In this document: positions 19,817-24,946 of the stretch, piece by piece
Position numbering within the stretch: position 1 is the first letter of the stretch
Layout of the letters: each line of letters starts with the position of its first letter
IMG/VR virus record: IMGVR_UViG_3300032278_000112
Span: 1 to 24,946 of that record
Reading direction: 5' to 3' (one strand)
Source of the DNA: a virus
Length of the DNA: 24,946 nt
Made by a program: the position numbers and the translations under genes
The notes under the pieces: generated by a model
What the model was told of the DNA's origin: nothing
Database searches by the model: none
The model's input: only the letters and a program-made list of their open reading frames with translations

Positions 19817-20285
19817 GTCTACTTCTCAGGTCACAGGTCAACCAGACTTGTCCTTGCTCATCGGTGATACCACGGTATAATCTAGTTGGGTATTCTCGGT
19901 GCGGAGGGCGATGTTTTTTCATATATTCTTTGTCAGGTTTATTGCCTTGGTGATCTAGAATTTGTGTGCCGTAGCTATTGAGCATTTTAGTTTCTCCTGC
20001 ACCATTATCGTAGTAGTTCCAACAGTCTACTTCAGATGAAAATTCTTTGTCTATTGTATAAATGACAGGCCTCCATGTCATGACTATTGCAATCCATTCT
20101 TTATCACTCTTACTTGTTGTTGAATCGTTGTTTGATTCAGATGATGTCGTAGCCATAGATGAGTTTTCGGCATCTGCTGTATCTGCACATCCACTAACTA
20201 AAGCTAATGCTCCCGCTATTATAATAATGAGGGCGTGCCGTCGGAACGACACTCCGAGCCCCCAGATAATATCTATTATATTCAT
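19803..20285 (-). CDS. Predicted lipoprotein of unknown function
   Basis: A 160-residue protein with a long N-terminal signal (MNIIDIIWGLGVSFRRHALI, then IIAGALALVSGC). The lipobox VSGC gives Cys33 as the mature N-terminus. A Ser/Asp/Thr-rich linker (ADTADAENSSMATTSSESNN) is followed by a roughly 90-residue domain with Cys pairs (DCWNYYDNG and WLTCDLRSR) and GQVWLTC near the end, typical of exported folded domains. The signal-encoding DNA is unusually GC-rich and contains GTCG-TTC-CGAC, so this 5' end may be of different origin. It overlaps the zinc-ribbon gene start by 4 nt. Possible role at the envelope (exclusion or lysis), not proven. Confidence 0.75.
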   Translation of the reverse strand: MNIIDIIWGLGVSFRRHALIIIIAGALALVSGCADTADAENSSMATTSSESNNDSTTSKSDKEWIAIVMTWRPVIYTIDKEFSSEVDCWNYYDNGAGETKMLNSYGTQILDHQGNKPDKEYMKKHRPPHREYPTRLYRGITDEQGQVWLTCDLRSRHDNL

Positions 20286-20599
20286 GTTGTATCATCCGAT
20301 TTTGGAAATCCTAGTGGATAAGGAAAGAACCCATTACACGGCCAGCAATCTGCTTGTCTCCACTCTTCCCTAGTTTCTACATATCGTAATTCTCTTAAAT
20401 CTTTTCTGGTCAACTTATAACGTGTCTGACAGTTATCACAAATGAAATGCTCCATAGCTATTTGATGCAACCAATAAATCTGATTATATCCTACACCACA
20501 ATAATCACATCGGTAACACATATTAGTATGAGTGAGGTCTAAGAAACCTTGAAAATATTCATCTTTATGCTCTTTCTTTTTTTTATTATTAGGCATCAT
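20282..20599 (-). CDS. Zinc-ribbon protein
   Basis: A 105-residue protein (two ATGs in a row at the start; the first overlaps the upstream gene by 11 nt). It has a basic Lys-rich N-terminus, then MCYRCDYCGVGYNQ (about 27-40) and HFICDNCQTRY (about 51-61), giving four or more cysteines in CxxC pairs for a zinc ribbon. A further CWPCNGFF lies near residue 85. Such modules usually bind DNA or RNA or act as transcription accessory factors. Specific role unknown. Confidence 0.75.
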   Translation of the reverse strand: MMPNNKKKKEHKDEYFQGFLDLTHTNMCYRCDYCGVGYNQIYWLHQIAMEHFICDNCQTRYKLTRKDLRELRYVETREEWRQADCWPCNGFFPYPLGFPKSDDTT

Positions 20600-20771
20600 T
20601 CTTTAATTTTTCTATGTACACACATGCATCCATAAGTTCTTCTTGAAGATGTTGAAGCCATTCTAGGGTTGTAAGATCAGTACGTTCAGTAGTAACTCCA
20701 TATTTTAGTAATCCTTTTTGTTCTCTGGATTTTAACTGAGTTATTACATTATCTACATTCTTGTCAATCAT
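20589..20771 (-). CDS. Conserved 60-residue phage protein (LTTxEWLxHLxEELMDA type)
   Basis: Starts MIDKNVDNVITQLKSREQKG, then LKYGVTTERTDLTTLEWLQH and LQEELMDACVYIEKLKND. This composition (REQKGxxKYGxTxERxDLTTxEWLxHLQEELxDAxxYIEKL) is frequent in phage genomes and resembles the helices of MazG/HisE-type all-alpha nucleotide pyrophosphohydrolases, though it is too short for a full enzyme. Function unproven. Its ATG overlaps the upstream gene by 8 nt. Confidence 0.82.
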   Translation of the reverse strand: MIDKNVDNVITQLKSREQKGLLKYGVTTERTDLTTLEWLQHLQEELMDACVYIEKLKNDA

Positions 20772-21042
20772 TTTCTAATTGTTCAGATCGTAATTTTGTA
20801 TCGGGATATGGCCAGGAATGTTTTAAAGTTTCCAGCTTCGTTAGATATTCTTTCTGCCGCCTATGATCTTTTAATGTAGTAAGATTTTTAACCAATACAT
20901 CTATATCATCATTTGTTATATAAGGTAGAAAAGAATTAATTGCGGCTAATATATTCTGATGTGAATATAGTATTTCTTTTCCATCTAGTAATATTCTGCA
21001 AGTAGAACCTGTAGTCTTAACATCTAAATCATCATCATTCAT
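20764..21042 (-). CDS. 92-residue helical hypothetical protein
   Basis: Starts MNDDDLDVKTTGSTCRILLD. A short beta segment (CRILLDGKEILYSHQNILAA) precedes two helices (NSFLPYITNDDIDVLVKNLT and HRRQKEYLTKLETLKHSW). No family recognised. It shares 8 nt with the genes on each side, so it lies inside a tightly coupled cluster. Confidence 0.7.
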   Translation of the reverse strand: MNDDDLDVKTTGSTCRILLDGKEILYSHQNILAAINSFLPYITNDDIDVLVKNLTTLKDHRRQKEYLTKLETLKHSWPYPDTKLRSEQLEND

Positions 21043-21235
21043 ACGGCAATGTTTCCATACGTATAGGACGACTTTCTTGCTCTTCTAACTTTTCTAATTC
21101 TTTCACTCTATCCTTCAGAGTAGTTCTTATATATCCTATGTAAGGTATTTGATCTGGATCATCTTTCAAACGTTTTTCCCACAATGATATCTCATCATTT
21201 AAGATTGCAATTCTCATTCTATGACTAGTCAACAT
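21035..21235 (-). CDS. 66-residue coiled-coil hypothetical protein
   Basis: Starts MLTSHRMRIAILNDEISLWE. Two charged helices (about 5-25 and 36-56, TTLKDRVKELEKLEEQESRP) suggest a small helical hairpin or dimer. It overlaps the 45-residue gene by 11 nt and the 92-residue gene by 8 nt. Function unknown. Confidence 0.68.
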   Translation of the reverse strand: MLTSHRMRIAILNDEISLWEKRLKDDPDQIPYIGYIRTTLKDRVKELEKLEEQESRPIRMETLPYE

Positions 21236-21362
21236 GTTCTACCCTATAATTTTCAATTCTTTTTCGATTCTTAATATAATCAATCAAATCAGCCATACGT
21301 TTAAAGTATGCTGTAAACCAATGCTGTGGATATCCATGTATTTGATATGATAATTTTAACAT
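21225..21362 (-). CDS. 45-residue basic peptide
   Basis: ATG at 21362 shares a base with the stop of the zinc-finger gene (TGATG). The product is MLKLSYQIHGYPQHWFTAYF followed by KRMADLIDYIKNRKRIENYR and VEHVD. It is basic and probably helical. It overlaps the next gene by 11 nt, so coupling on both sides supports it as a gene. No function known. Confidence 0.6.
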   Translation of the reverse strand: MLKLSYQIHGYPQHWFTAYFKRMADLIDYIKNRKRIENYRVEHVD

Positions 21363-21586
21363 CAGTATAATGTTTCGCCAACAAACTTAGTTGCGAGATA
21401 GTTTTTATCTGTTCTGTGGTCATGACAATCATAACACATGTCACGCCACTTTATTTGTCCGGATGAATATTTATTATTCATGTCAGCAGGTTTACCACAA
21501 TTCTGACAACTAGGGCGATCCTCATGGGCATGATAAGTCGGATGCTGTGGATTCCACCAAATTTCTTTATCATTAATAATACTCAT
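21362..21586 (-). CDS. Small C4 zinc-finger protein (HNH-like spacing)
   Basis: A 74-residue protein starting MSIINDKEIWWNPQHPTYHA. It has CQNCGK (27-32) and MCYDCHDHRTD (about 50-60), two CxxC pairs 20 residues apart, which would bind one zinc. The spacing resembles the zinc knuckle of small HNH proteins, but the catalytic His-Asn-His cannot be assigned, so I call only a zinc finger. No SD is visible before the ATG (TAATTATG). It is part of the unit starting at the promoter 21837-21866. Confidence 0.72.
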   Translation of the reverse strand: MSIINDKEIWWNPQHPTYHAHEDRPSCQNCGKPADMNNKYSSGQIKWRDMCYDCHDHRTDKNYLATKFVGETLY

Positions 21587-21600
21587 AATTATTTTTTATG

Positions 21601-21816
21601 TTAAAAGTCGGCACCTGTCAACGGTGATTCTAATTGTTTTTTTAAATATGTTTTACATGCATCTGAGATTTCTATCATTTTTTCATTACACTCTTCTACA
21701 TGATTCTTCCAATATTCTGCTTCTTCTTCTTCAGTCATACGTACTCTAAAGGCATCCCTAAATTCTTTGTCTATTATATCTTGTATATGATAGAAAGAAT
21801 TATTTTCTACTGACAT
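21601..21816 (-). CDS. 71-residue acidic helical protein
   Basis: Starts MSVENNSFYHIQDIIDKEFR. It is mostly helical and acidic (RMTEEEEAEYWKNHVEECNE) and ends YLKKQLESPLTGADF. No domain recognised and no good SD. It is the first gene of the promoter at 21837-21866. Small acidic early phage proteins often act as inhibitors of host enzymes, but nothing in the sequence shows this here. Confidence 0.65.
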   Translation of the reverse strand: MSVENNSFYHIQDIIDKEFRDAFRVRMTEEEEAEYWKNHVEECNEKMIEISDACKTYLKKQLESPLTGADF

Positions 21817-21836
21817 TTAATTTTTATAATACTATT

Positions 21837-21866
21837 ATTATAACATATATTATTAATTGTTGTCAA
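21837..21866 (-). promoter_or_regulatory. sigma70-type promoter for the 21816-19208 cluster
   Basis: Minus-strand TTGACA (21866-21861) and TATAAT (21842-21837) with an 18-nt spacer rich in A/T. The -10 lies 20 nt from the ATG at 21816. It does not carry the shared flanks of the four-copy family. Confidence 0.75.
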
Positions 21867-21917
21867 GTTAAAAATGATATTTTTTTATTTTTATTATGGA
21901 TCATATCCCGCTGTATA

Positions 21918-22091
21918 CTACTTTCTAATGGTATTTCCTAGATAGTTCGTAAACAAAGAATCTAATATTAATTGCTTCATGGCTTCATACTCTTCCCCAT
22001 GCACCGCAGGCACATCAGTCTTAACAACAAAATAATGGGATAAAACTTCATCTAATCTTATAGCATAAGGATGATCTTTTTCAAACTTCAT
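21918..22091 (-). CDS. 57-residue hypothetical protein
   Basis: ATG at 22091 has GAGAAAGAAAT upstream (reasonable SD). The product starts MKFEKDHPYAIRLDEVLSHY and ends LGNTIRK. It appears as a compact helical protein, with FVVKTDVPAVHGEEYEAMKQ in the middle. It lies directly after a hairpin plus six T residues at 22107-22184, so its expression may be controlled by readthrough of that terminator or attenuator. No family recognised. Confidence 0.68.
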   Translation of the reverse strand: MKFEKDHPYAIRLDEVLSHYFVVKTDVPAVHGEEYEAMKQLILDSLFTNYLGNTIRK

Positions 22092-22106
22092 ATTTCTTTC
22101 TCATAT

Positions 22107-22184
22107 AAAAAACGAGTTGGTATAAAATTGGTTAATTGCTTTGCAGTATTTACTTTTCCTCTTTGCAAGATTTATACCAACTCG
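22107..22184 (-). terminator. Hairpin with T-tract (terminator or attenuator)
   Basis: In the minus orientation CGAGTTGGTATAAA pairs with TTTATACCAACTCG over 14 bp (22184-22171 with 22126-22113), enclosing a 44-nt loop, and is followed by TTTTTT (22112-22107). The long loop is unusual. TTGC and GCAA inside could extend it. It sits just upstream of the SD of the 57-residue gene, so an attenuator role is possible. Confidence 0.65.
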
Positions 22185-22201
22185 CATGAGAAGTTGAATA
22201 T

Positions 22202-22386
22202 AAATGAGTAGGAGTGTGATCACAGGAATAGAATAGTATACACACACTCCTACCTGTTTTCATTTACAAAATCGGGACGTTCACAGGAATTATACACTTG
22301 TCCCAGGACTCTTCATATCGACAAGATTCCAAACCCGTCTGTTCATTTCAGAACAGAAAAGGAGAGAGTGATTGCGGCTCACTCCC
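22202..22386 (-). other. Hairpin-rich non-coding stretch
   Basis: There is no gene between 22092 and 22475. After the terminator-like hairpin at 22107-22184, four more stem-loops follow: GTAGGAGTGTG with CACACTCCTAC (22208-22253), GGGAC with GTCCC (22274-22304), CTGTTC with GAACAG (22339-22356, loop ATTTCA), and GAGTGA with TCACTC (22366-22384, 7-nt loop). The first two of these four share a loop motif, TCACAGGAAT then TATACAC, with the middle bases present or absent. 22387-22475 shows nothing clear. Strand follows the neighbouring genes. Confidence 0.6.
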
Positions 22387-22475
22387 TATAGCCACCAGCA
22401 AAATTTTTATTCTTGCCTCACTTCTATATAGTGGATAGAAAAGGAATATTCATAATCAACTATCAACGAAGGCAT

Positions 22476-23081
22476 TTAATCCCCAAAGCTATAATTAATT
22501 TCGCCAAGTCCTTCTATTCTATGTGAAACTTTATCTTTAGGATGTACTAGACAATCAAATTGAGGACCTCCTCGAGGTGTATTAGGAGTTCCTGTTAATA
22601 TTATATCATTATACTGTAAATCTACAATCTGTGAAATATAGTCAATCGATTCAGCTAAATTATATTTCATATCTGCTGTAGTTCCTCTTTGTTTCTCTAT
22701 TCCATTAATAGTAGTCGTTAGAGTAAATATACTATTAATGTCAACTTCTTCCTGCGTAAGTAAGACTGAAGATATAGGACAAAATCCAGTCCTTGCTTTT
22801 GCCATGGGTAAATGATGATCACGTCCGCAAATATTTTCACACGTAATGTCACCAGCAACCATTAATCCTTTTATTGTATTGTTTCTACCAACAACAATTG
22901 CCAATTCGGCTTCTGTCCATACTTTGTCTGTTCTGAATCTAGGATAAGGTACTGTTCCGCCATCGTATGTTAAACATGCTTTTGATTTTAGAAAATATAG
23001 TGGAGGATGATTGTCGTTCCCAACTCCTTTATAATTTAACGCTAAACAATGTATATTATTCACGGGATAATTTTTAATCAT
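22476..23081 (-). CDS. Fumarylacetoacetate-hydrolase-family enzyme
   Basis: A 201-residue FAH-fold protein with AGGATGGAACC before the ATG. The motif order is canonical for the minimal (roughly 200-residue) isomerase/hydratase type: ALNYKGVG (14-21), PLYFLKSKAC (27-36), DKVWTEAELAIVVGR (52-66) with the metal-binding ExE pair Glu57/Glu59, VAGDITCEN (75-83) with Asp78, GRDHHLPMAKARTGFCPI, and DIILTGTP near residue 160. Such enzymes cleave or isomerise C-C bonds of acylpyruvate-type acids using Mg or Mn. Related small members include YcgM-type acylpyruvases and hepta-diene-dioate isomerases. The substrate here is unknown, and I do not know of a well-described phage copy. It follows the ParB-like genes and shares their T-rich leader style. 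Confidence 0.88.
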   Translation of the reverse strand: MIKNYPVNNIHCLALNYKGVGNDNHPPLYFLKSKACLTYDGGTVPYPRFRTDKVWTEAELAIVVGRNNTIKGLMVAGDITCENICGRDHHLPMAKARTGFCPISSVLLTQEEVDINSIFTLTTTINGIEKQRGTTADMKYNLAESIDYISQIVDLQYNDIILTGTPNTPRGGPQFDCLVHPKDKVSHRIEGLGEINYSFGD

Positions 23082-23120
23082 GGTTCCATCCTATATAGAA
23101 AAAAATATTGAAAAAAAAAT

Positions 23121-23510
23121 TTAGTCATAGATTATATATTGAAATCGTACTGGCACATAATCTAGCTTTAATTCAAGTGCTATTACCAGACGGTGATTTC
23201 CATCTGCTATGTTCTTTGAAGGGATATCTGTTTTCCATTTATCCTCAATATCTTCTTCTAATAATTCTTTAATAGAAGTAGCAGATGGGAATCTTGGAAA
23301 TTCACTTAACACTTTACTTGACACTTTATTGAATGTACCAATACGCACAATTATTGGACGTTTAGAATCAAAACCATTTGTTAATATATCTTTCTCTAGA
23401 AAAGAGAAGATGGGGAAATCACGAGGTGAGACAGGTGAAGGGATAGGTAGTAATGTAGGACTAATATAAAAAAGTTTTGATAATTTAAGTTTTTTGTAAT
23501 AATCTTGCAT
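23121..23510 (-). CDS. ParB/Srx-fold protein, copy 3 (longest spacer)
   Basis: Start at ATG 23510 (MQDYYKKLKLSKLFYISPTL), 129 residues; a longer in-frame extension into the T-rich leader is unlikely to be native. It shares with its two neighbours an N-terminal KLSKLFYI strand, LTNGFDSKRPIIVR, and a C-terminal block ADGNHRLVIALELKLDYVPV. DGNHRL (103-108) is the nucleotide/DNA-binding motif of the ParB N-terminal/sulfiredoxin superfamily. Copy 3 has an extra segment of about 45 residues between the two cores. No helix-turn-helix follows, so it is not a full partition ParB. Roles in this superfamily include CTP or ATP binding, DNA nicking and toxin activity. The leader is T-rich without an SD. 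Confidence 0.78.
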   Translation of the reverse strand: MQDYYKKLKLSKLFYISPTLLPIPSPVSPRDFPIFSFLEKDILTNGFDSKRPIIVRIGTFNKVSSKVLSEFPRFPSATSIKELLEEDIEDKWKTDIPSKNIADGNHRLVIALELKLDYVPVRFQYIIYD

Positions 23511-23532
23511 AAAAAAAATACTGAGAAAAAAA

Positions 23533-23784
23533 TTAAATATCAACCTTATATTCAAACCGTACTGGTACATAGTCTAGCTTCAATTCAAGTGCTACTGCCA
23601 GACGATGATTTCCATCTGCTATACGTTTACCTCCCCATAAACGAATTATTATTGGATGTTTGGAATCAAAACCATCTCTTAATATATCTTTCTTTACGGT
23701 GGAGAGATGAGCAATCCCAGGATCGCCTCCCAGAGATCCAGGATGAACATAAAAAATATCTGATAATTTAACTTGACCTGACAT
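23533..23784 (-). CDS. ParB/Srx-fold protein, copy 2 (minimal)
   Basis: An 83-residue protein, MSGQVKLSDIFYVHPGSLGG, then LRDGFDSKHPIIIRLWGGKR and IADGNHRLAVALELKLDYVP. The DGNHRL motif is at 57-62. It is the shortest of the three, close to a minimal ParB/Srx half-domain. C-terminal blocks of copies 2 and 3 differ at only a few residues, which indicates recent duplication. The leader TTTTTCTCAGAAGTTTTTCT precedes the ATG in place of an SD. A regulatory or nuclease activity cannot be inferred from this size alone. Confidence 0.78.
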   Translation of the reverse strand: MSGQVKLSDIFYVHPGSLGGDPGIAHLSTVKKDILRDGFDSKHPIIIRLWGGKRIADGNHRLAVALELKLDYVPVRFEYKVDI

Positions 23785-23806
23785 AGAAAAACTTCTGAGA
23801 AAAATT

Positions 23807-24142
23807 TTAGTTATAAATTATATATTCAAATCGTACTGGCACATAGTCTAACTTTAATTCATTAGCTATTGCTAAACGATGATTTCCATCTATTATATTA
23901 TCAGAATCTAAATGAATTAGTATTGGGTGTTTATCATCAAAACCTTTTCTTGATATTTCTGATTTTAATGCATCCCATCTATTCCATCTTTCTTCATCAG
24001 ATGCATTGAGCGAAAGCATAGGTAATCCTGTATCTATGTCTTCGATACGATTACTCCAGCAATTCTCCTTATTACGTATGTCGTGTTTGATATATTTAGG
24101 ATTAACATAAAAAATTTTTGATAATTTAATTTGATTAGACAT
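23807..24142 (-). CDS. ParB/Srx-fold protein, copy 1
   Basis: A 111-residue protein, MSNQIKLSKIFYVNPKYIKH, with an acidic linker (IEDIDTGLPMLSLNASDEER). It then shares KGFDDKHPILIHL and IIDGNHRLAIANELKLDYVP with the next two genes; DGNHRL is at 85-90. The insertion between strand 1 and the helix differs in each copy, so the core has been kept while a loop or linker diversified. The leader is T-rich (GAGATTTTTTCT) and shared in style with copies 2 and 3. No DNA-binding domain is attached. It may bind nucleotides or act on DNA, unproven. Confidence 0.78.
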   Translation of the reverse strand: MSNQIKLSKIFYVNPKYIKHDIRNKENCWSNRIEDIDTGLPMLSLNASDEERWNRWDALKSEISRKGFDDKHPILIHLDSDNIIDGNHRLAIANELKLDYVPVRFEYIIYN

Positions 24143-24152
24143 AGAAAAAATC

Positions 24153-24227
24153 TCAAATAACTTTTTTAGAGAATCTATGGAAGCTCCGCATGAAGTAGCC
24201 GCCGTTGGCCACCCCCCGCCTCTGCAT
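24153..24227 (-). CDS. Possible 24-residue peptide in a G-rich leader
   Basis: ATG at 24227 follows a strong purine run (AAAGGGGGTGGGGGGCAAT), and the frame reads MQRRGVANGGYFMRSFHRFS then KKVI. Its stop lies 11 nt before the ParB-like ATG at 24142. The first half is far more GC-rich than the genome. This could be a leader peptide or simply an open stretch within a structured element. I give it low weight. Confidence 0.22.
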   Translation of the reverse strand: MQRRGVANGGYFMRSFHRFSKKVI

Positions 24228-24245
24228 ATTGCCCCCCACCCCCTT
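24205..24245 (-). other. G-rich tract upstream of the ParB-like cluster
   Basis: In the minus orientation, runs of 5, 6 and 6 G occur within about 40 nt (GGGGGTGGGGGG, then GGCGGGGGGTGG), in a genome that is otherwise AT-rich. A two-layer quadruplex is easily drawn, a three-layer one is not certain. CCTCT and AGAGG can also pair around it. It lies between the terminator at 24261-24304 and the ATG at 24142. No sigma70-like promoter is visible here. Confidence 0.5.
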
Positions 24246-24260
24246 TAGAGGTAATAATAT

Positions 24261-24304
24261 AAAAAAAAACGAGAGCAGTTCATACACAGAACAAACGGCT
24301 CTCG
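24261..24304 (-). terminator. Strong rho-independent terminator
   Basis: In the minus orientation CGAGAGC (24304-24298) pairs with GCTCTCG (24276-24270). An inner GTTC/GAAC helix lies within the loop, and nine T residues (24269-24261) follow immediately. It ends the transcript of the gene at 24356-24703. Confidence 0.85.
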
Positions 24305-24355
24305 CTCTTCACATTCCACTAATTTTATGTCGTGGACCTTTATTGTATATATCTT

Positions 24356-24703
24356 TTAGGCGGCTACTGACAGCCAGCTCCATCCGCCCCTACAGTAGCG
24401 GGACATGAATCGCTTAGTCCAGTCAATACGTACTGGAGCTAAATCACTAGAGAATTTTTCTTTCTCTGTACGGAATCCCTCTGCAACCTCCGTGCTGGAC
24501 ACGACCTCCTCGGTACTGTACTCATCAGAGGAACACACGCGGAATTCTACAAAGTGTTCAGCATCTTCTATAGAAGGGGCTCCCTCTATGATATAGTCTT
24601 CTCCACCTTTTGCTTTCCACATTTGAGGGCATTCACCGACTCCGTCCCAGTCATGGGCTCCATAGTTTTCGTGTATCTGAGTCATTACGTGAACTGCTTC
24701 CAT
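24356..24703 (-). CDS. 115-residue hypothetical protein
   Basis: ATG at 24703 is preceded by AAAGAGAGATTTCAC (SD AGAGAG). The product starts MEAVHVMTQIHENYGAHDWD. The opening YGAHDWDGVGECPQMWKAKG followed by GEDYIIEG resembles N-termini of uncharacterised phage proteins with a beta core. The C-terminal part (FSSDLAPVRIDWTKRFMSRY) is basic, ending WSWLSVAA. No known family. It is more GC-rich than most genes in the window, like the non-coding stretch beside it. Its transcript ends at a strong terminator 52 nt downstream. Confidence 0.75.
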   Translation of the reverse strand: MEAVHVMTQIHENYGAHDWDGVGECPQMWKAKGGEDYIIEGAPSIEDAEHFVEFRVCSSDEYSTEEVVSSTEVAEGFRTEKEKFSSDLAPVRIDWTKRFMSRYCRGGWSWLSVAA

Positions 24704-24717
24704 GTGAAATCTCTCTT

Positions 24718-24775
24718 TGAAGTTGTTGACCCAACATGTTCGCTCACGACTGCACGCCGAGCAGGAGCTGGGTCA
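24718..24775 (-). other. Stable hairpin in the leader of the 24703 gene
   Basis: In the minus orientation TGACCCA pairs with TGGGTCA. The helix encloses GCTC/GAGC and CTGC/GCAG with terminal loop TCGGCGT, giving a three-tier stem of about 50 nt. CCCC-AAAA-GGGG precedes it. It could act as a leader control element or be part of a longer structured RNA. Confidence 0.5.
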
Positions 24776-24807
24776 TTCCCCTTTTGGGGATATGCGAAAA
24801 TTCGGTT

Positions 24808-24883
24808 GTCGGGAAAGGAATCGAACCTCACCCAACCAGTGGTCATTAGTTTTTGACTACGTTCGGCAAAAACTGTTTCCGAC
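24808..24883 (-). tRNA. tRNA-like element, possibly degenerate
   Basis: A 76-nt stretch has tRNA-like ends and a T-arm. GTCGGAA pairs with TCCCGAC (one mismatch), and GAGGTTCGATTCCTT is a good T-arm. A 3-bp D-arm (GTT/AAC) and an arm GTCA/TGAC with the 8-nt loop AAAACTAA can be drawn, but U33 is missing and no normal anticodon can be assigned. CCA is not encoded (A-ACC follows). It may be a decayed tRNA or a tRNA mimic. Confidence 0.3.
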
Positions 24884-24904
24884 CTTTCTATCGACACTTG
24901 AGAA

Positions 24905-24946
24905 GTGATGCGTTCACTATCTCGGTCTCCGAGACATGCCGTGAGA
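24905..24946. other. Palindromic GC-rich segment at window edge
   Basis: CTCGG-TCT-CCGAG forms a tight hairpin and can be enclosed by TCAC/GTGA. It runs to the window edge, so its full extent is unseen. It continues the structured, gene-free stretch 24704-24946. Confidence 0.35.

Noticed and set aside
24808-24883. tmRNA (ssrA), because of the T-arm and long helix.
   Set aside because: Only 76 nt separate the acceptor strands, with no tag-peptide frame or pseudoknots between them, so it cannot be a tmRNA body.
24685-24897. A 70-codon minus-strand frame across the right-hand structured region.
   Set aside because: It starts with GTG, has no SD, passes through the tRNA-like element and several strong hairpins, and its protein does not look natural.
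1-24946. CRISPR array, IS element, or T4-type late promoters (TATAAATA).
   Set aside because: I saw no regularly spaced direct repeats, no transposase or terminal inverted repeats, and no clear TATAAATA upstream of a gene.

Overview
The window reads as part of the accessory region of a large, AT-rich tailed-phage genome, most likely a marine myovirus of the T4-like or pelagiphage/cyanophage kind. The evidence is dense packing, near-uniform minus-strand orientation, many start/stop overlaps (ATGA, TAATG), strings of 50-120 residue proteins, six phage-style tRNA genes with encoded CCA, and a set of enzymes typical of marine phages: flavin halogenase, 2OG-Fe(II) oxygenases, FkbM methyltransferases, a ClpP-like protease and a HIT protein. 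No capsid, tail, replication or packaging gene was recognised, so lineage is an inference.

Layout, in minus-strand transcription order from the high-coordinate end. 24946-24704 is a structured, relatively GC-rich stretch with a tRNA-like element. 24703-24356 is one small gene ending at a strong intrinsic terminator (24261-24304). 24142-23121 holds three ParB/Srx-fold paralogs in tandem with T-rich leaders and no Shine-Dalgarno (SD) sequence, followed by a fumarylacetoacetate-hydrolase-family enzyme (23081-22476). 22386-22107 has no gene but five successive hairpins. 21866 to about 19200 is a run of small genes under a sigma70-type promoter. 19206-15495 carries three FkbM methyltransferases (two in a recent tandem duplication), a DUF6356-like membrane protein, a ClpP-like protease and a P4H-like oxygenase. 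15471-11569 holds small genes, a phosphoribosyltransferase, a spanin- or holin-like membrane coiled coil, a HIT protein, a 2OG oxygenase and a CmoA-like methyltransferase. 11566-11347 is a 220-nt structured element closed by a 12-position helix. 11084-7549 is an overlapping enzyme operon: unknown protein, NAD-dependent epimerase, radical SAM/SPASM, Asp/Asn-hydroxylase-like. 7552-3303 mixes small genes with six tRNAs (Gly, Tyr, Ile, Asp, Cys, Val), a CmcI-like methyltransferase and the only convincing plus-strand gene. 3283-1 ends with the halogenase, a lipoprotein and two runs of very small proteins.

Four promoters share sequence far beyond their -35 and -10 boxes (upstream CCAA, 17-nt spacers, ATAAGTGAAGG downstream, GGAATTC in three), which indicates a co-regulated promoter family using host-type sigma70. 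The enzymes are consistent with small-molecule, glycan or tRNA modification, but no single pathway can be read from the sequence. The points most worth following are the structured RNA-like islands, the promoter family, genes whose stop codons lie inside tRNAs, the ParB-like triplication, the FkbM duplication junction, the divergent halogenase and the CmoA-like enzyme beside a tRNA-Val(UAC).
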